DNA from: Fibrobacteraceae bacterium | GTDB lineage: Bacteria; Fibrobacterota; Fibrobacteria; Fibrobacterales; Fibrobacteraceae | Assembly: GCA_017631885.1 (NCBI GenBank) | Contig: JAGBSH010000031.1 | Span: forward strand, 56,076-120,075 | Direction of reading: 5' to 3' | Length of the DNA stretch: 64,000 nucleotides | Shown: positions 1 to 10,900 of the stretch, one piece after another | Layout of the letters: the number at the start of each line of letters is the position of its first letter | How positions within the stretch are numbered: the stretch's first letter is position 1 | Notes under the pieces: generated by a model | The model's input: the letters and a program-made list of their open reading frames with translations, nothing else | What the model was told of the DNA's origin: nothing | Database searches by the model: none | Program-made: the position numbers and the translations under genes

Positions 1-1
1 T

Positions 2-643
2 TTCTCTTATAATACTATTGCATCTCACATCCCTTTTTATGGTTATCCAGATTCATTTGCTTCAAAACCAGATGATGCCATGGAACGTTATAAAAATGCT
101 CTTCGTTATACGGATTCTCATTTTGGCCGATTCCTTTCTGCCCTTTCAAAACGACCCGATTTTAAAAATACCGTTATAATTATTTTAGGAGACCACGATA
201 CTCCTGTTGATTCTATTGATTATGCGGTTCCACAACCTCTTGGAGTTGCAACCACTCAGATTTTTATGGGAATTTTTTCTGCTGATTCGGCTCTCTTTGA
301 TTCTCTTGAAATCAGAAACGATGTAGCTTCACAATTAGACATCGGACCCACCATTTTTGATTTAGCTCAAGTTCGCCCACAAAATCATTTTTGGGGTTAC
401 GATTTATTAGCCGAAAAACGCCCTGAACACCAACCAGCAATTTTCTTTTCTCAAAACGCTTATTACTTAGGCTTTCAAGATTATGTTCTCACAGGTGGCT
501 TAGACAACGAAGATGTCTATAAAGGCATAAATGGAACATTTACTTTAGCAAAAGATTCTCTTTCGCTTATATGGAAAAAGAAAGCCGTTGGCGCAAGTAA
601 AGTTGTTCGTTCTTTGCTTAGAAATGATAAAATGCAACCTTAA
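2..643 (+). CDS. Sulfatase / LTA-synthase-like membrane phosphoethanolamine-type hydrolase, C-terminal part (5' cut by window edge)
   Basis: The reading frame is open from base 2, so the ATG at 80 is internal and the gene starts outside the window. The visible 213 residues match the C-terminal half of the alkaline-phosphatase/sulfatase superfamily: a TSH-PF-like segment (ASHIPFYGYP), then Y-x-N-A-L-x-YTD, then the metal-binding GDHD motif (ILGDHDTP). Proteins of this type usually have five N-terminal membrane helices and act on lipid or glycan phosphate or sulfate groups outside the inner membrane. The substrate cannot be told from this fragment. A weak AT-rich hairpin follows near 651-676. 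Confidence 0.75.
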   Translation, partial: FSYNTIASHIPFYGYPDSFASKPDDAMERYKNALRYTDSHFGRFLSALSKRPDFKNTVIIILGDHDTPVDSIDYAVPQPLGVATTQIFMGIFSADSALFDSLEIRNDVASQLDIGPTIFDLAQVRPQNHFWGYDLLAEKRPEHQPAIFFSQNAYYLGFQDYVLTGGLDNEDVYKGINGTFTLAKDSLSLIWKKKAVGASKVVRSLLRNDKMQP

Positions 644-783
644 TAAAAACTAGTCTTTTTCTTCCTGCAAAAAAGACAGATAAGAAGTAAGTTTTAGGAT
701 ATAAAACGCACACCAAAAATAAGACCCTGAAATAGTTATTTTCTGTTTTTAAAGCCATATAAAAAATTTTTATATTTCTTTGT

Positions 784-3372
784 ATGGCTTCTAAAAAATC
801 TTTTTCTGAAAAATTTTCTAATTGGTACATTCCATTAATTTGCAAACATAAATACAAAGCTCTTCTTTTTTATGTTTTGCTCGCGTTAATCATGGCTTTT
901 CCGATTCTTGTAAAGCCAGGCCTTAAACTTGACGCAGACCTTTCAAACTTACTTCCAAAAGACACGCCTAGCGTAATAGCTCTCCAAGAATCTTTTGAAC
1001 GCTTTGGTTCAACAGATCGTTTTATGCTTGCGATACAAAGTGAAGACCCAGAACTTGTCGCTGCATTACAAGATTCTATAAGTGCTTATATCCATAAAAA
1101 CTGGCAAGGCGATTTTGTTTCTACTCAAGTCGATAATGACAATCAATTTTTCAAAGACAATGCCCTTCTCTATTTACCAGTAGAACACCTTGAAAATCTT
1201 CGTGACAACCTTGAAGACGTTCAGATGGAAATAGGTAGAAAGAACGGGCCACTTGTTGTTGATTTACTCGCAGATGTAGCTCCTGTTGAAAAGAAAGAAC
1301 GCGTTTGGTTTGACCCTAACTTGCCTCACGAATTAGGTCTCCCAGAAGAAGCTATTGGGGCATTTGAATCTTTCTTCAAAAAAAATAATGCTTCTCAAGA
1401 TACATCTGTAAAAGCTAAAAAAGAATGGAACCCTAAAGCCTATTTACCTCCTCATTTAAAAACGCGTTTAATGGGTAGCCCGCCACCAGACAGCACTGGA
1501 AAAATTTTATTCAATGGCGTTGTTAATGCAAAACTTATTAAGCCATCTACTGACTACGAATTTGTAACGCACATTTTAGCAAGAACCGATTCTTTATTAA
1601 GTTATTTCAGTCATAAAACTTATCCTGTCCCCACTCGCTTTACAGTTGAAGGAACTTATGAAGGTTTAAAAGAAGTTGATGAAGTCGCAAACGATAGTAT
1701 AATGTCTTTTGGCATAAGCCTTATACTTATCATTTTCTTAACCAGTTTCTTCTTCAGAAGCGTTAAAGGCCCTATTCTTGTAACAGCAACCGTTCTTTAT
1801 GCTTGCTTACCGACACTTGCTTTTACAGCTCTTTTCTATGGCAAACTTAATCCATTTACTGTTTTTGTTGCCTCTATTATTTTAGGACTTGGCATTGACT
1901 ATTCTATCCATATTTTAGGAACAGCTCAAAAATTGCTCCCTAAATTTGCCACATTAGAAGAAGTTTTAGAAGAAGCTCAAAAGAAAATGTTCAAACCATT
2001 TTTCTTAGCAAGTTTCACAACTATTGCCGCATTCTTAACACTTCTTGTCGCACAATTCAGAGGTTTTTATGAATTTGGCATAGTCGCTTCTTGTGGTGTA
2101 CTTTTCAGTATGCTCACTTCGCTTCTTGTTTTACCTGTTTTTATAAAATGTCTAGGTGGTATTCCGCAACCTTCTACTTATAGTTTTTTCCCAAAATCTT
2201 GGAACGAAGCTAAAATATTCAAGCTCTTAAAATACGCAGCAATTATAGGATTTATCCTTGGCGGTGTTTCTATATGGTTTGCCCAACATGTTGACTTTGA
2301 ACACAACTTAAAAAACTTACGCCGTGTTTCAACAGCAAACAAAGTTTCTAAAAATAAAATCTCTACAAAAGTCACACGCCCAACAAACCGCGCAGTCACA
2401 TCAACACCTGCGGCTGTTATGGGATCTAAAACAGAGCAACTCGATAAACTTTACGACACTTTAATGTATCGTTTGCGAGTAGACAAAGATTCTGCTTTAG
2501 GGAGTTTCTTAACATTAAAATCCTTTGTCCCTTCACTTTCTGAACAAGAAGAACGTTTAGAGATTATCGAAGAAATTCGTGAACTCGCTAATTACAAAGT
2601 CTTTGACCGAGCCGAAGGCGAAGACTCTGTAAACATAGCCACATTAAGAATGCTTTCCAAAGTAGATAAACCGTTTACTGCTGAAGACATTCCTAGTTGG
2701 ACACTAGATTTACTACGAGAAAAAGATGGCTCTTATGGTAAAATCGGATTTATCTACGGAGACTTCCCTAGCTGGGATGCAAAAGCATTACAAGACTTCC
2801 AAAATCGTTACGGACACTGGAATTTTGATGGCGAAAAGTTGCGCACTTTCTCATCACAATTTATTCTCTCTGACGTCATAGATTCTGTAAAACAAGATAG
2901 TTTCAAATTAGCGTTAATGATAATCATTGTCATTATCGGTACACTCATTCTTTCATTCAGAAAACCGAGACGATTTATTGCCGGAAGTATTTCTTTTGGA
3001 ATGGGAGCCATTCTCACATTAGGCGTTCTAGGATTTCTCACTTACTTCTTTGATAGCGGGAAAATAAGCATTTACAACGTAATCGTTATCCCGATGACAC
3101 TTGGAGTCGGCATTGACGCCACCATTCATTTAATTTCTGCTTGGCTAAGCGAAAAAAATATGACTTTAAGACAATTAATCGACACCACTGGCCGCAATGT
3201 TATGGCAAGTTCAACAACAACTATCGCTGGATTTGTCGGGTTCTTGTTCACGACACACCTTGGTTTAAAAGGCATAGGAGTTTTAGCTTGCATAGGCATA
3301 TTCGTATTCCTAATAACAAGCATTATTTTCTCTGCTTTCTTATGTGGAACAATCCTCAAAAAGCACGAATAA
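784..3372 (+). CDS. RND superfamily exporter, MMPL/HpnN-like (862 aa)
   Basis: This is a large inner-membrane protein with the RND/MMPL layout: one N-terminal helix, a large periplasmic domain, a bundle of five helices, then the same pattern again. Both halves carry the conserved TM4-type motif, GLGIDYSIHILG in the first and GVGIDATIHLIS in the second, which is expected for proton-driven members of this superfamily. Such proteins move lipids or other hydrophobic molecules out of the inner membrane; the cargo is unknown here. There is no Shine-Dalgarno sequence; a TATATT box at 771-776 lies 13 nt before the ATG, so the mRNA may be leaderless. A strong terminator follows directly. Confidence 0.85.
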   Translation: MASKKSFSEKFSNWYIPLICKHKYKALLFYVLLALIMAFPILVKPGLKLDADLSNLLPKDTPSVIALQESFERFGSTDRFMLAIQSEDPELVAALQDSISAYIHKNWQGDFVSTQVDNDNQFFKDNALLYLPVEHLENLRDNLEDVQMEIGRKNGPLVVDLLADVAPVEKKERVWFDPNLPHELGLPEEAIGAFESFFKKNNASQDTSVKAKKEWNPKAYLPPHLKTRLMGSPPPDSTGKILFNGVVNAKLIKPSTDYEFVTHILARTDSLLSYFSHKTYPVPTRFTVEGTYEGLKEVDEVANDSIMSFGISLILIIFLTSFFFRSVKGPILVTATVLYACLPTLAFTALFYGKLNPFTVFVASIILGLGIDYSIHILGTAQKLLPKFATLEEVLEEAQKKMFKPFFLASFTTIAAFLTLLVAQFRGFYEFGIVASCGVLFSMLTSLLVLPVFIKCLGGIPQPSTYSFFPKSWNEAKIFKLLKYAAIIGFILGGVSIWFAQHVDFEHNLKNLRRVSTANKVSKNKISTKVTRPTNRAVTSTPAAVMGSKTEQLDKLYDTLMYRLRVDKDSALGSFLTLKSFVPSLSEQEERLEIIEEIRELANYKVFDRAEGEDSVNIATLRMLSKVDKPFTAEDIPSWTLDLLREKDGSYGKIGFIYGDFPSWDAKALQDFQNRYGHWNFDGEKLRTFSSQFILSDVIDSVKQDSFKLALMIIIVIIGTLILSFRKPRRFIAGSISFGMGAILTLGVLGFLTYFFDSGKISIYNVIVIPMTLGVGIDATIHLISAWLSEKNMTLRQLIDTTGRNVMASSTTTIAGFVGFLFTTHLGLKGIGVLACIGIFVFLITSIIFSAFLCGTILKKHE

Positions 3373-3378
3373 ACTTTC

Positions 3379-3406
3379 AAACGCTTCTTTCGAGAAGCGT
3401 TTTTTA
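3379..3406 (+). terminator. Rho-independent terminator after the MMPL exporter
   Basis: A perfect 10-bp stem (AAACGCTTCT / AGAAGCGTTT) closes a TTCG tetraloop and runs into a T-tract, 7 nt after the exporter stop codon. Confidence 0.85.
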
Positions 3407-3440
3407 TTGTAAGACTCCATTAACATTCTAAAAAATATGC

Positions 3441-4301
3441 GTGTTCCCCGCGCCTAAAATCTTTGGGCAAAAAAATCCCGCGCGGGTCGGGCTGTTGCGT
3501 TATCTCGTGCAGCCACATTTTTAGCAATCAAATCCTTGCGCGGCACTCGTCCGTTCAGCCTCGCTCCCCAAAAAAGTTCCAAAAAAAATCCCGCGAGTCC
3601 GAACCCTGACGGGCTTTCCATCCCTAACACACTTGTTTACACACTTGCCGCAAGCCCCTTGTCACTCGCGATGGAACTTGCTCGCGGTTCTTGTCATTGC
3701 AAAACGTGCCGCTCGGTTCTTGTCACTCGCGAGACGTGTAGAATACACGGCGCGGCAATCTACTCCCACGCATTTCTTGCCGCAAGCCCCTTGTCACTCG
3801 CGATGGAGTGAAAAGATTTTTTTGCGAAGCCTAAATGTGAGCCTGCCACGAGCCACACTTGTGGCGTGGTGGAGGTAATCTGCTTGCTAGTTCTACACTT
3901 GTCCGCAACTTGCCATGCGACTCTTGTCATTGCGATGGAACGTAGTGACAGAAGCAATCTCCTCACAAGCAACACTTGATTTTTGGATTACTTCGCTACG
4001 CTCGTAATGACAAAAGCCTAGATCGCCGCACTGCGTTCGCGATGACAACCCTGAAATTGTCATTGCGATGGAGTGAAACGACAGAAGCAATCTCATTGCC
4101 AACAGATCGCCACACTGCGTTCGCGATGACAATTCGTACTGCGTTCGCGATGACAACTTGTTATTAGATGGCCACGAGGCGCAAGGCCTCTCGCCCTGAC
4201 AAGTCACACTCCTTTCACCATGACACCCTAGAATTTGCCGCGATTCTTGCCCACGGTTCTTGTCACTCGCGAGACGTGTAGAATACACAGCGCGGCAATC
4301 T
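3441..4301. repeat. Composite GC-richer intergenic repeat island A
   Basis: About 1.08 kb between genes (3373-4449) holds no credible gene but many short repeats. Blocks at 3441-3452, 3480-3510, 3541-3564 and 3596-3608 recur in the same order in the island at 15.3 kb. A 106-nt block (3922-4027) recurs there at 15552-15656 with one indel. Inside the island, 3714-3761 and 4254-4301 are 48-nt direct repeats with one mismatch, and the phrase CTGCGTTCGCGATGACAA occurs three times (near 4030, 4114 and 4139). The GTCATTGCGA / AGAAGCAATCT signature resembles dispersed intergenic repeats seen in many bacterial genomes. The block is clearly GC-richer than its neighbours. Confidence 0.85.
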
Positions 4302-4397
4302 CATCGCTTAAAAAGTATTACAATGATTTCAGTTGCCGTACAAAAAAGAAATGCGGTTAATAAACAGCAAATCAGCTCTCATCATTGTAGACAAAAC

Positions 4398-4431
4398 ACA
4401 AAAAACAGCTACTGACGTAGCCGTTTTTTTT
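4398..4431 (-). terminator. Terminator after the dicarboxylate transporter
   Basis: The stem ACAGCTAC / GTAGCCGT (one mismatch, loop TGAC) has an A-run on one side and a T-run on the other, so it can work on both strands. On the minus strand it lies just after the transporter stop codon. Confidence 0.7.
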
Positions 4432-4449
4432 ACAAATTCCAAAATTTGC

Positions 4450-6048
4450 TTAGTTTGCTGCAGGAATTACAGAAGAATCCATAACCTTTGCTGTATCAGC
4501 AAGAACTGCTTCTGAAACAGGCACTACTGTATCTTTTGCAGGTTCTGCAGGAACTTCCTTAACTGTTTCAACAACTGCTGCTTTTTCAACAACTGTTTCT
4601 GGTTTCTTCACTTGTTCGCCAAAGAAATTGATTTTTGCAAGGAAGAACATCATTACATAAGCAATAGCCAAACCAAGGATACCCATTACGATACCTGTTT
4701 TAGCCATACCATTAGTATCAGTATAACCAGTTGCATGAGCAAGAGCGTTAGGAGGAGTTGAAATAGGAAGGCTCATACCAAGAGAGCTAGCAAAAGCAAC
4801 GGCTACGAGAAGAGCAGTTACACCACCAATTGGAGCAAGTGTATCGGCGCAAGCCACACCAACAGCTGCAAGAATTGGAACAAGCAAGCTAGCAGTAGAT
4901 GTGTGACTCATAAAGTTAGCCATAAGTAAGCAGATAACACCACAACCAACCATAAGAACCATTGGTGACCACTGATCAAATGGAATAGCACCAATCAAAT
5001 GAGCAGCAAGACCTGTCTTTTGAAGCCCTACGCCAAGAGCAAAACCACCAGCAACAAGCCACAAAACGTCCCAGCTCATTTCATTTAAATCTTTCTTTGT
5101 AATAATTCCTGTCAAAGCAAAAACTGCCATAGGAATCATAGCAATCGCATTATCATTAATTCCATGAACATTTTTGCCTGTTACCCATAAAACAACACAA
5201 AGAGCAAATGTTACATACACAGTAATAGCACGTGGACTTGTATCAAATTTTCCAGCACCTTCAATATTTAAAATCATTTCCTTCATCTTGATAGGATAAA
5301 TTTTAAGCAAAAGCACCCAGGCAATAGCCATAAGAATGATAACATAAGGAATACCAAACATCATCCATTGACCAAATGAAACTTGGAAGCCAGCTTCATT
5401 CAAAGCACCAAGAGCAATAGCGTTTGGAGGAGTTCCAATTGGAGTTCCCATACCGCCAATATTAGCACCAAGTGGAATAGCCAAAGCAAAAGCAGCTTTA
5501 CCACGGTCATCAGCGTCAAAAAGTTTTAACACTGGAGCTAGAATAGCAAGCATCATTGCTGCTGTTGCGGTGTTACTCATAAACATGGAGAACACAGCCG
5601 TAATCATCATAAGCCCAAGAAGTACCATTTTCGGATTTTTACCGAATGGTTTCAAAAGCACTCGAGCTAAATTCAAATCCAAACGATACTTTGTAGCGGC
5701 TGCGGCTAAGAAGAACCCACCAAGGAAAAGCATAATGATTGGATTTGCAAAAGTTCCCATAATGTCTTTATGGCTAACAGCTTTCACGCCTTCAACCTTA
5801 AACATTGCGAGAGAAGAATCCGAAACGGTTAAAATCATCAAAACGATAACCAAAACGGAGGTTGACCAGATTGGGAATGGTTGAAGAATCCAGAAAAGAG
5901 CCGCCATAATAAAGATGGCAATAACTCGGATTTCTATTGGATTCAATGCATTTGCCCCGTTGATTCCCAATGATTCATACGGGATATAAAGAGCTACAAT
6001 CGCAAGAATTGAAGCAATAAGTAATTTTATGAATTTTGCTTTTGTCAT
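4450..6048 (-). CDS. SLC13/DASS family sodium:dicarboxylate (or anion) symporter, 532 aa
   Basis: This inner-membrane protein has about 11-12 helices and the two repeated family signatures: SNTATAAMML in the first half and MSHTSTASLLVP in the second, the substrate- and sodium-binding clamshell tips of the divalent anion:sodium symporter family. Members carry succinate, fumarate, malate, citrate or sulfate. In a succinate-forming organism a dicarboxylate is the most likely cargo, but that is inference. The C-terminus has an unusual hydrophilic extension of about 45 residues rich in Val, Glu, Ala and Pro after the last helix. An AGGAA site precedes the ATG. Confidence 0.88.
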   Translation of the reverse strand: MTKAKFIKLLIASILAIVALYIPYESLGINGANALNPIEIRVIAIFIMAALFWILQPFPIWSTSVLVIVLMILTVSDSSLAMFKVEGVKAVSHKDIMGTFANPIIMLFLGGFFLAAAATKYRLDLNLARVLLKPFGKNPKMVLLGLMMITAVFSMFMSNTATAAMMLAILAPVLKLFDADDRGKAAFALAIPLGANIGGMGTPIGTPPNAIALGALNEAGFQVSFGQWMMFGIPYVIILMAIAWVLLLKIYPIKMKEMILNIEGAGKFDTSPRAITVYVTFALCVVLWVTGKNVHGINDNAIAMIPMAVFALTGIITKKDLNEMSWDVLWLVAGGFALGVGLQKTGLAAHLIGAIPFDQWSPMVLMVGCGVICLLMANFMSHTSTASLLVPILAAVGVACADTLAPIGGVTALLVAVAFASSLGMSLPISTPPNALAHATGYTDTNGMAKTGIVMGILGLAIAYVMMFFLAKINFFGEQVKKPETVVEKAAVVETVKEVPAEPAKDTVVPVSEAVLADTAKVMDSSVIPAAN

Positions 6049-6204
6049 AATAATTCCTAGTTTTTATACATAAGCGTCCCAAGTTTAAAAAAAAAAGCCT
6101 TTCTTGTAAATAATTTTTATTCATTATTTTTTCTTATTCTGGACGACTTATCTTTGTAAGTACAGAATTCTAAACAAATAACTCCATTATCCCTTTGCTT
6201 TTTT

Positions 6205-6235
6205 TTGTAAAAAACGTTAGAAAATGATATATTTG
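6205..6235 (+). promoter_or_regulatory. Promoter of the downstream anchored protein; predicts a leaderless mRNA
   Basis: A -35 box TTGTAA (6205-6210) and a -10 box TATATT (6228-6233) are separated by exactly 17 nt. The expected start of transcription is near 6240, only about 3 nt before the ATG at 6243, and there is no Shine-Dalgarno sequence. Confidence 0.6.
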
Positions 6236-6242
6236 GTAAATA

Positions 6243-7055
6243 ATGCGTTTTATCCACCCTTTAATCATATTTTTAGCCATTTGTTTGATTGCTTTGGCTT
6301 TTAAGTTTTTACAACCTCTCCCAAACACTGGGACAGATACTTCTTTTTTGCCAAAACCTCAATATGTCAAAATTCTTTCGGCAGGACACCACGCAACCGC
6401 ATCGGGTTTATTTTGGATAAAAGGCTTAATCGGGCTTGGAGACAGCTATTTAACAGGTAAAGAATATGCTTACTTAGGCCATGTCGGAGAACTAGCTACA
6501 AGTTTAGATAGTCTTTTTTACACTCCTTATTATTTTGTAGGCGGAGTGGTTCCTATTCAATCTAAAGACACGTCTGATTATTCTGTAATGCGTAGGGCAA
6601 CAAGAGTATTCCCTGAAGATTGGCGCCTTGCTCTCTATTTTGCAATTAGGCTTGCTAATGGCCCTTACCAACAAAACGCCGAAGCTGCAGATGTCATGCG
6701 CCGCTATGCTAATTCAACTGACACCACAATGCCTAAACATGTTAAAACTATTTACAGGACTTTTGAATTGGGAGCAATGAAAACAGAAATTGCTTTGACT
6801 ACCGTTTTAGAAGATTGTACCAATCCTGCTTTTGCTTCTTTTAAAAGTAGTATGCAAACAAGAACTCAGCGAATTCTCGGTTACAATCCAAGAATAAAGA
6901 ATGACACTCTTGAAATAATTGGCAATTGGATTGAAAATGTTATGGACAGAAAAGTCCACCCTAGGGAAGCTTATGAAGCGTTATTGAAATTAAAACGCTC
7001 TACAGACTCTACAACAGCAAAAACAAATCCAGATTCAAGCAATACGCTTAATTAA
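6243..7055 (+). CDS. Conserved hypothetical protein with N-terminal membrane anchor
   Basis: The first 25 residues form one hydrophobic anchor. The following segment (KPQYVKILSAGHHATASGLF) resembles the start of a helical-repeat family seen in deltaproteobacteria and relatives, in which a P-x-P-x-x-V-K-x-L-S-x-G-H motif is followed by a Trp-containing helix and later by an LDP/YY-FGG-like motif (here LDSLFYTPYYFVGG). The rest is alpha-helical and probably faces the periplasm. Its role is not known. It is divergent from the dicarboxylate transporter and converges on the next gene 5 nt away. The C-terminal tail is polar and Ser/Thr-rich. Confidence 0.6.
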   Translation: MRFIHPLIIFLAICLIALAFKFLQPLPNTGTDTSFLPKPQYVKILSAGHHATASGLFWIKGLIGLGDSYLTGKEYAYLGHVGELATSLDSLFYTPYYFVGGVVPIQSKDTSDYSVMRRATRVFPEDWRLALYFAIRLANGPYQQNAEAADVMRRYANSTDTTMPKHVKTIYRTFELGAMKTEIALTTVLEDCTNPAFASFKSSMQTRTQRILGYNPRIKNDTLEIIGNWIENVMDRKVHPREAYEALLKLKRSTDSTTAKTNPDSSNTLN

Positions 7056-7060
7056 AAAAT

Positions 7061-7915
7061 TTATTTTGATTTTTTCTCTTTTGCTTTATCTGCAGAAGAT
7101 GATGGAATTTTTATAGAACGCTTGTCTGCTCGTAAACGTGCAAGCGGTGTAAATGAATATAATGGGAATCCTAATAAAAAGGTGACTAAGAAAACACCTA
7201 ACGAAAGCGCTCCATATTTTAAAAAATTCATCCCAGAATAATCGTTTGAAATAAAAACAAAAAAGAGACACAATAAAACAGAAGAAATAAAGGCTGGTTT
7301 CACTTGTTTTTGAAAGGCTAAAAGAAGAGCCCCTGTTTTTGAAACGCCTAAAGAAAGTTCCTTACCTGTAAGTAAAGCAATGGCAAAAAGTTCAGAAGCA
7401 CATACTATTGCAAATGTTGATATTTCTAATGAATTAAAAGTCACAAACGAGAACCCAAGAATCGTCCCTACTATTGCTGAAATGGTTAGAAGCATTGGAA
7501 ACAACACAGAAGCCCAAGCTTTTTTTATAAACACCAAGAAAATCAAGGACAATGTGGCACAAGAAATAAATACGGGCAAAATAACTGAATCAGAACTTTG
7601 CAAACCAAACAATGCTAAAGGCAAAAGCAAGAAAATCCCAAGGGCTGAAAATCCGGAACGTTTACCTGCCAAAAGAAATCTTGGCAAAAGCAACAATACA
7701 AATAATACAAGCCAAGGCCAAAGAGGTAAAAAGTTTTTCTCTGCAAATCGCATGCCAAGCATTTCTGAGATAGATAAAATATGCGTTAATAATTCTTGCC
7801 AACCCGCAAAAAACCACCCACTCAAAAGAGCTAAAAGGAACACAAAAATCAAACGAAAGCGCAATAATGCCTCGCCAATACTTTGTAAAAAACCTGGTTT
7901 TTCTCGTAAATCCAT
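7061..7915 (-). CDS. Polytopic membrane protein of unknown function, last gene of the C25 peptidase operon
   Basis: The 284-residue protein has about seven hydrophobic helices and a short basic, Ser/Lys-rich C-terminal tail. I do not recognise the family. The final helical pair ends in FPLYSFTPLARLRADKRS, a layout somewhat like the last segment of RND-type proteins, but the protein is far too short to be one. It begins 2 nt after the C25 peptidase stop codon, so the two are almost certainly co-transcribed, and it may assist export or assembly at the envelope. That role is inferred from context only. Confidence 0.6.
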   Translation of the reverse strand: MDLREKPGFLQSIGEALLRFRLIFVFLLALLSGWFFAGWQELLTHILSISEMLGMRFAEKNFLPLWPWLVLFVLLLLPRFLLAGKRSGFSALGIFLLLPLALFGLQSSDSVILPVFISCATLSLIFLVFIKKAWASVLFPMLLTISAIVGTILGFSFVTFNSLEISTFAIVCASELFAIALLTGKELSLGVSKTGALLLAFQKQVKPAFISSVLLCLFFVFISNDYSGMNFLKYGALSLGVFLVTFLLGFPLYSFTPLARLRADKRSIKIPSSSADKAKEKKSK

Positions 7916-7917
7916 AA

Positions 7918-10900
7918 TTACCTCGAAATCAATAATTTTTGTTTTTTTATAAATGTTCTTTTTTTAGAATTTTCAGTTGCAGGAACTTCACTTCGAACAA
8001 CATAATGGTATAAACCATTTGCTAAAAGTCTTCCATAAAAATCTCTTCCATCCCAATGAGTTATACCAGACTTAGCATTAGGAATCTTATACACCAAACG
8101 ACCATTTTGGTTATAAATAAATATGGTTATTTTTGCCAAACGATGGGCTGCTAAATCTTTGAAATAAAATGTTGTCCCTTTCTTTTTCATTGGGTTTGGA
8201 GCATTAAATACATCGGCTAAGCCTTGTTGCAATTTTTCTGTAATTTCTACTTTAACTGACTTACGAGCAACATTACCTAAAATATCTCTTGCACGAACTT
8301 TAAATTCATAAATGCCTAGAGGATAAGAATTTTCTGGGAAAGCCATTTTTGCAGAAACTCTTTTTGCTGTTTGTTCTTGATATGGCCAAGGGTGGAAAGG
8401 AGAAGCAACCGAAGAAACTTCAAATGAAAAACCTTCATCAGCATCTTCGCTAAAATCCAAAGCGGTTGAATCTTCTGCAACAACTAACAAACAAGCCGGT
8501 GATTCAAGACGCACTGTTTGGCCTTCAGATAAATAGGTTTCATTAGAAGATGCACAAGTTGAAATTTTGATTTCAGGCGCTGTATTATCTTTTAATGAAT
8601 CAGCATAAGAAGAAGTGCCTGCAATTAAAATTCCTGATTTCAAAAAATAACCAACATAAGGTGTTTTTTCTGAATAGAAATAGGCCGAGATTTCTGCGGA
8701 TGCATCACCAAAAGCAATTTTTTGAGGCGTGATAAAATCCATTTTAAATGAGCCGTTCTTTACAGGAACCGTTTCGCTATAAATTAAAGAGCCTGCATAA
8801 GAAACTCCTACCGAATCTTCACTTGCCGGGAAATACGAAAGTGTTTTACCTTTAGCACCTTCACGAATACTCAAGAAAATTTTTCCCGATTCAATGCCTT
8901 CAATTTTTCCGGAAAGTTCCATTTTGTCTAAAGCAAAAAGAGAATCAATTTTTTGTTCTAGTTGGATCTTATAATTTTCTACAGGCATTGAAACCACTGG
9001 TTCGCCTAAAAGAACATAACGTTCACTATTATAGCGCAAAAAAGAATACTCTGAATAACCCACGCCTTTCCCGCGGATAAACGCATCACCAATACGAACC
9101 GCCGAATCATTCAAAGCATGATACATAAAATTTTTGGCCAACGTTTCATTTTGGCTACCATAAGATTCTCTTGATGCTCCAATAGAAATAATACTGCCTT
9201 TAGATTTTTCATTTACAAATTGCTCGGATAAAGACAATTCATCGCCTTTATCAAAACGCCCTAAAGAACAAGAGAAAGAGGCTAAAATTGTATAACGTTC
9301 TGCGTTAGAAATCCTTGAAAAATATGCTGGTTTTAGAAGTCCTTCACTAGCCCAATCCGTTAAAGAACCATGCCCAAAATAAATCGTAAACAAAGCTCCT
9401 TGATTAAGAGCATCTAATAAATCCGTTGCAGCTTCTGGCTTTTGCCCTGCTGCATCTTCTTCGTAATCTAACAAGTAAATCTTTTTTTGAATAAAACGTT
9501 TCTTTTGTGAAAGCCCTAAAGAATCCAATGAAACGGCTAAATTTTCAATATTTCCTGTATGTTTTTGGTAGTCAAAATTCGCACCATTTTTAGCATCATC
9601 AGCAGCAAAAATTAACGTATTTCGCCAAATGCCATTATCCATTTTTCCTTTTTGTTCATGCGAAAAAATCTTTTCATTGTAATTTTTAAAATCTTGAATT
9701 GTTTGAACGGGTAAACGACCAACAGATAAATCTAAATCATAACGACCATATCGAATGGCTTCTCCTGAATCCAAAACTGCAAAAAAATCTTCTAATACAG
9801 CATCTTCTTTTTCAAAAGTAGGCACTCGAATTTCTGGTAAAGAAGAATTCATTTTACGATAATCAAAATGCGCTGAACCAGCTAAAAGTACATAACGTAA
9901 ATCTGGACAAACTGAACGAGCATAAGCTAAATAATCTCGTATAGCTTCTGGAGAAATAGAGCCACCCGTATACAACCGATAAAGGTCTTCTACTAAAACA
10001 AGAGTCGTCATTAACGGAAAAGAAGATTCTTTGCCTGCTCTAAATTCAGCTAAACGAAGGGCTTCATCTTGAAAAATCTCTGGAGCAATTATTAAATATT
10101 CAGTCTTTGAAGAAATACGTTCAGGCCTTGCAAGCACACCATTTTTCCTCGTAACAATTCCTTCAACAGCTGCTACTTCATGAATGTCATTTTTAGCGTA
10201 AAGCAAATACCGAACATCTTCTTTAGGGTTAATTTCATCTACAGCAAATCCATTATTCACTGGCAAAATACCAATTGGAATATGGCTTTTAAATTTCATT
10301 AAGGATTTTCCAGAAGCTACAGGTATTTTAATTTTTCCAGAAACATTTCCCGGTAAAATCCAATCAGCACTATCTGTCGCTGGGGTCCAAGAATAAGCAA
10401 CCGAATAACCATCAAAACGAACAAAATGCCCTGACACTGGTAAAATAGTCAGCGAATAATCATTCCCCGAATTTTTCAAATTTAAAACTGGTGAAACAAA
10501 ATTTCCACCTAAAAGTAAATCAAACGTATCTAAAGTTTTTCCATTCACTTTTGCCGAAAATTTCACATGCGACATACGTTCGGCATAACTTTTAGAAGAT
10601 TCTAACAAATTCATCGCTTGGCTTATACCATCTCCAACATCAGAAACTCCTGTAGAACGTGAAGGTAAAAAAGCAAATGATACATAAGAAGGTTTACCTT
10701 TTAATAACCCAGGCAAAGTTTCAGTCTGTGGCATTTTCAATTCACCAACAGTTAAATCAGTCGTTTTATTTGGTAAGTTCCAAGCCCAAAACCACTCTTT
10801 ACCACTTGCCGACTCCCACGCAGCGCCTTCTCTACCAAAATAAGTATCACGAAGAAGCAATTCTTTTTCGGCACGAACGTAACGCAACCAGTCTAATTCT

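Noticed and set aside
3536..4288. Several overlapping ORFs of 60-130 codons inside repeat island A
   Set aside because: They are made of repeat units (for example repeated LAASPLSLAME-type phrases), run on both strands, lack ribosome-binding sites and share sequence with the non-coding island at 15.3 kb.
3441..4301. CRISPR array
   Set aside because: Repeats are irregular in length and spacing, with no uniform spacers and no cas genes nearby.
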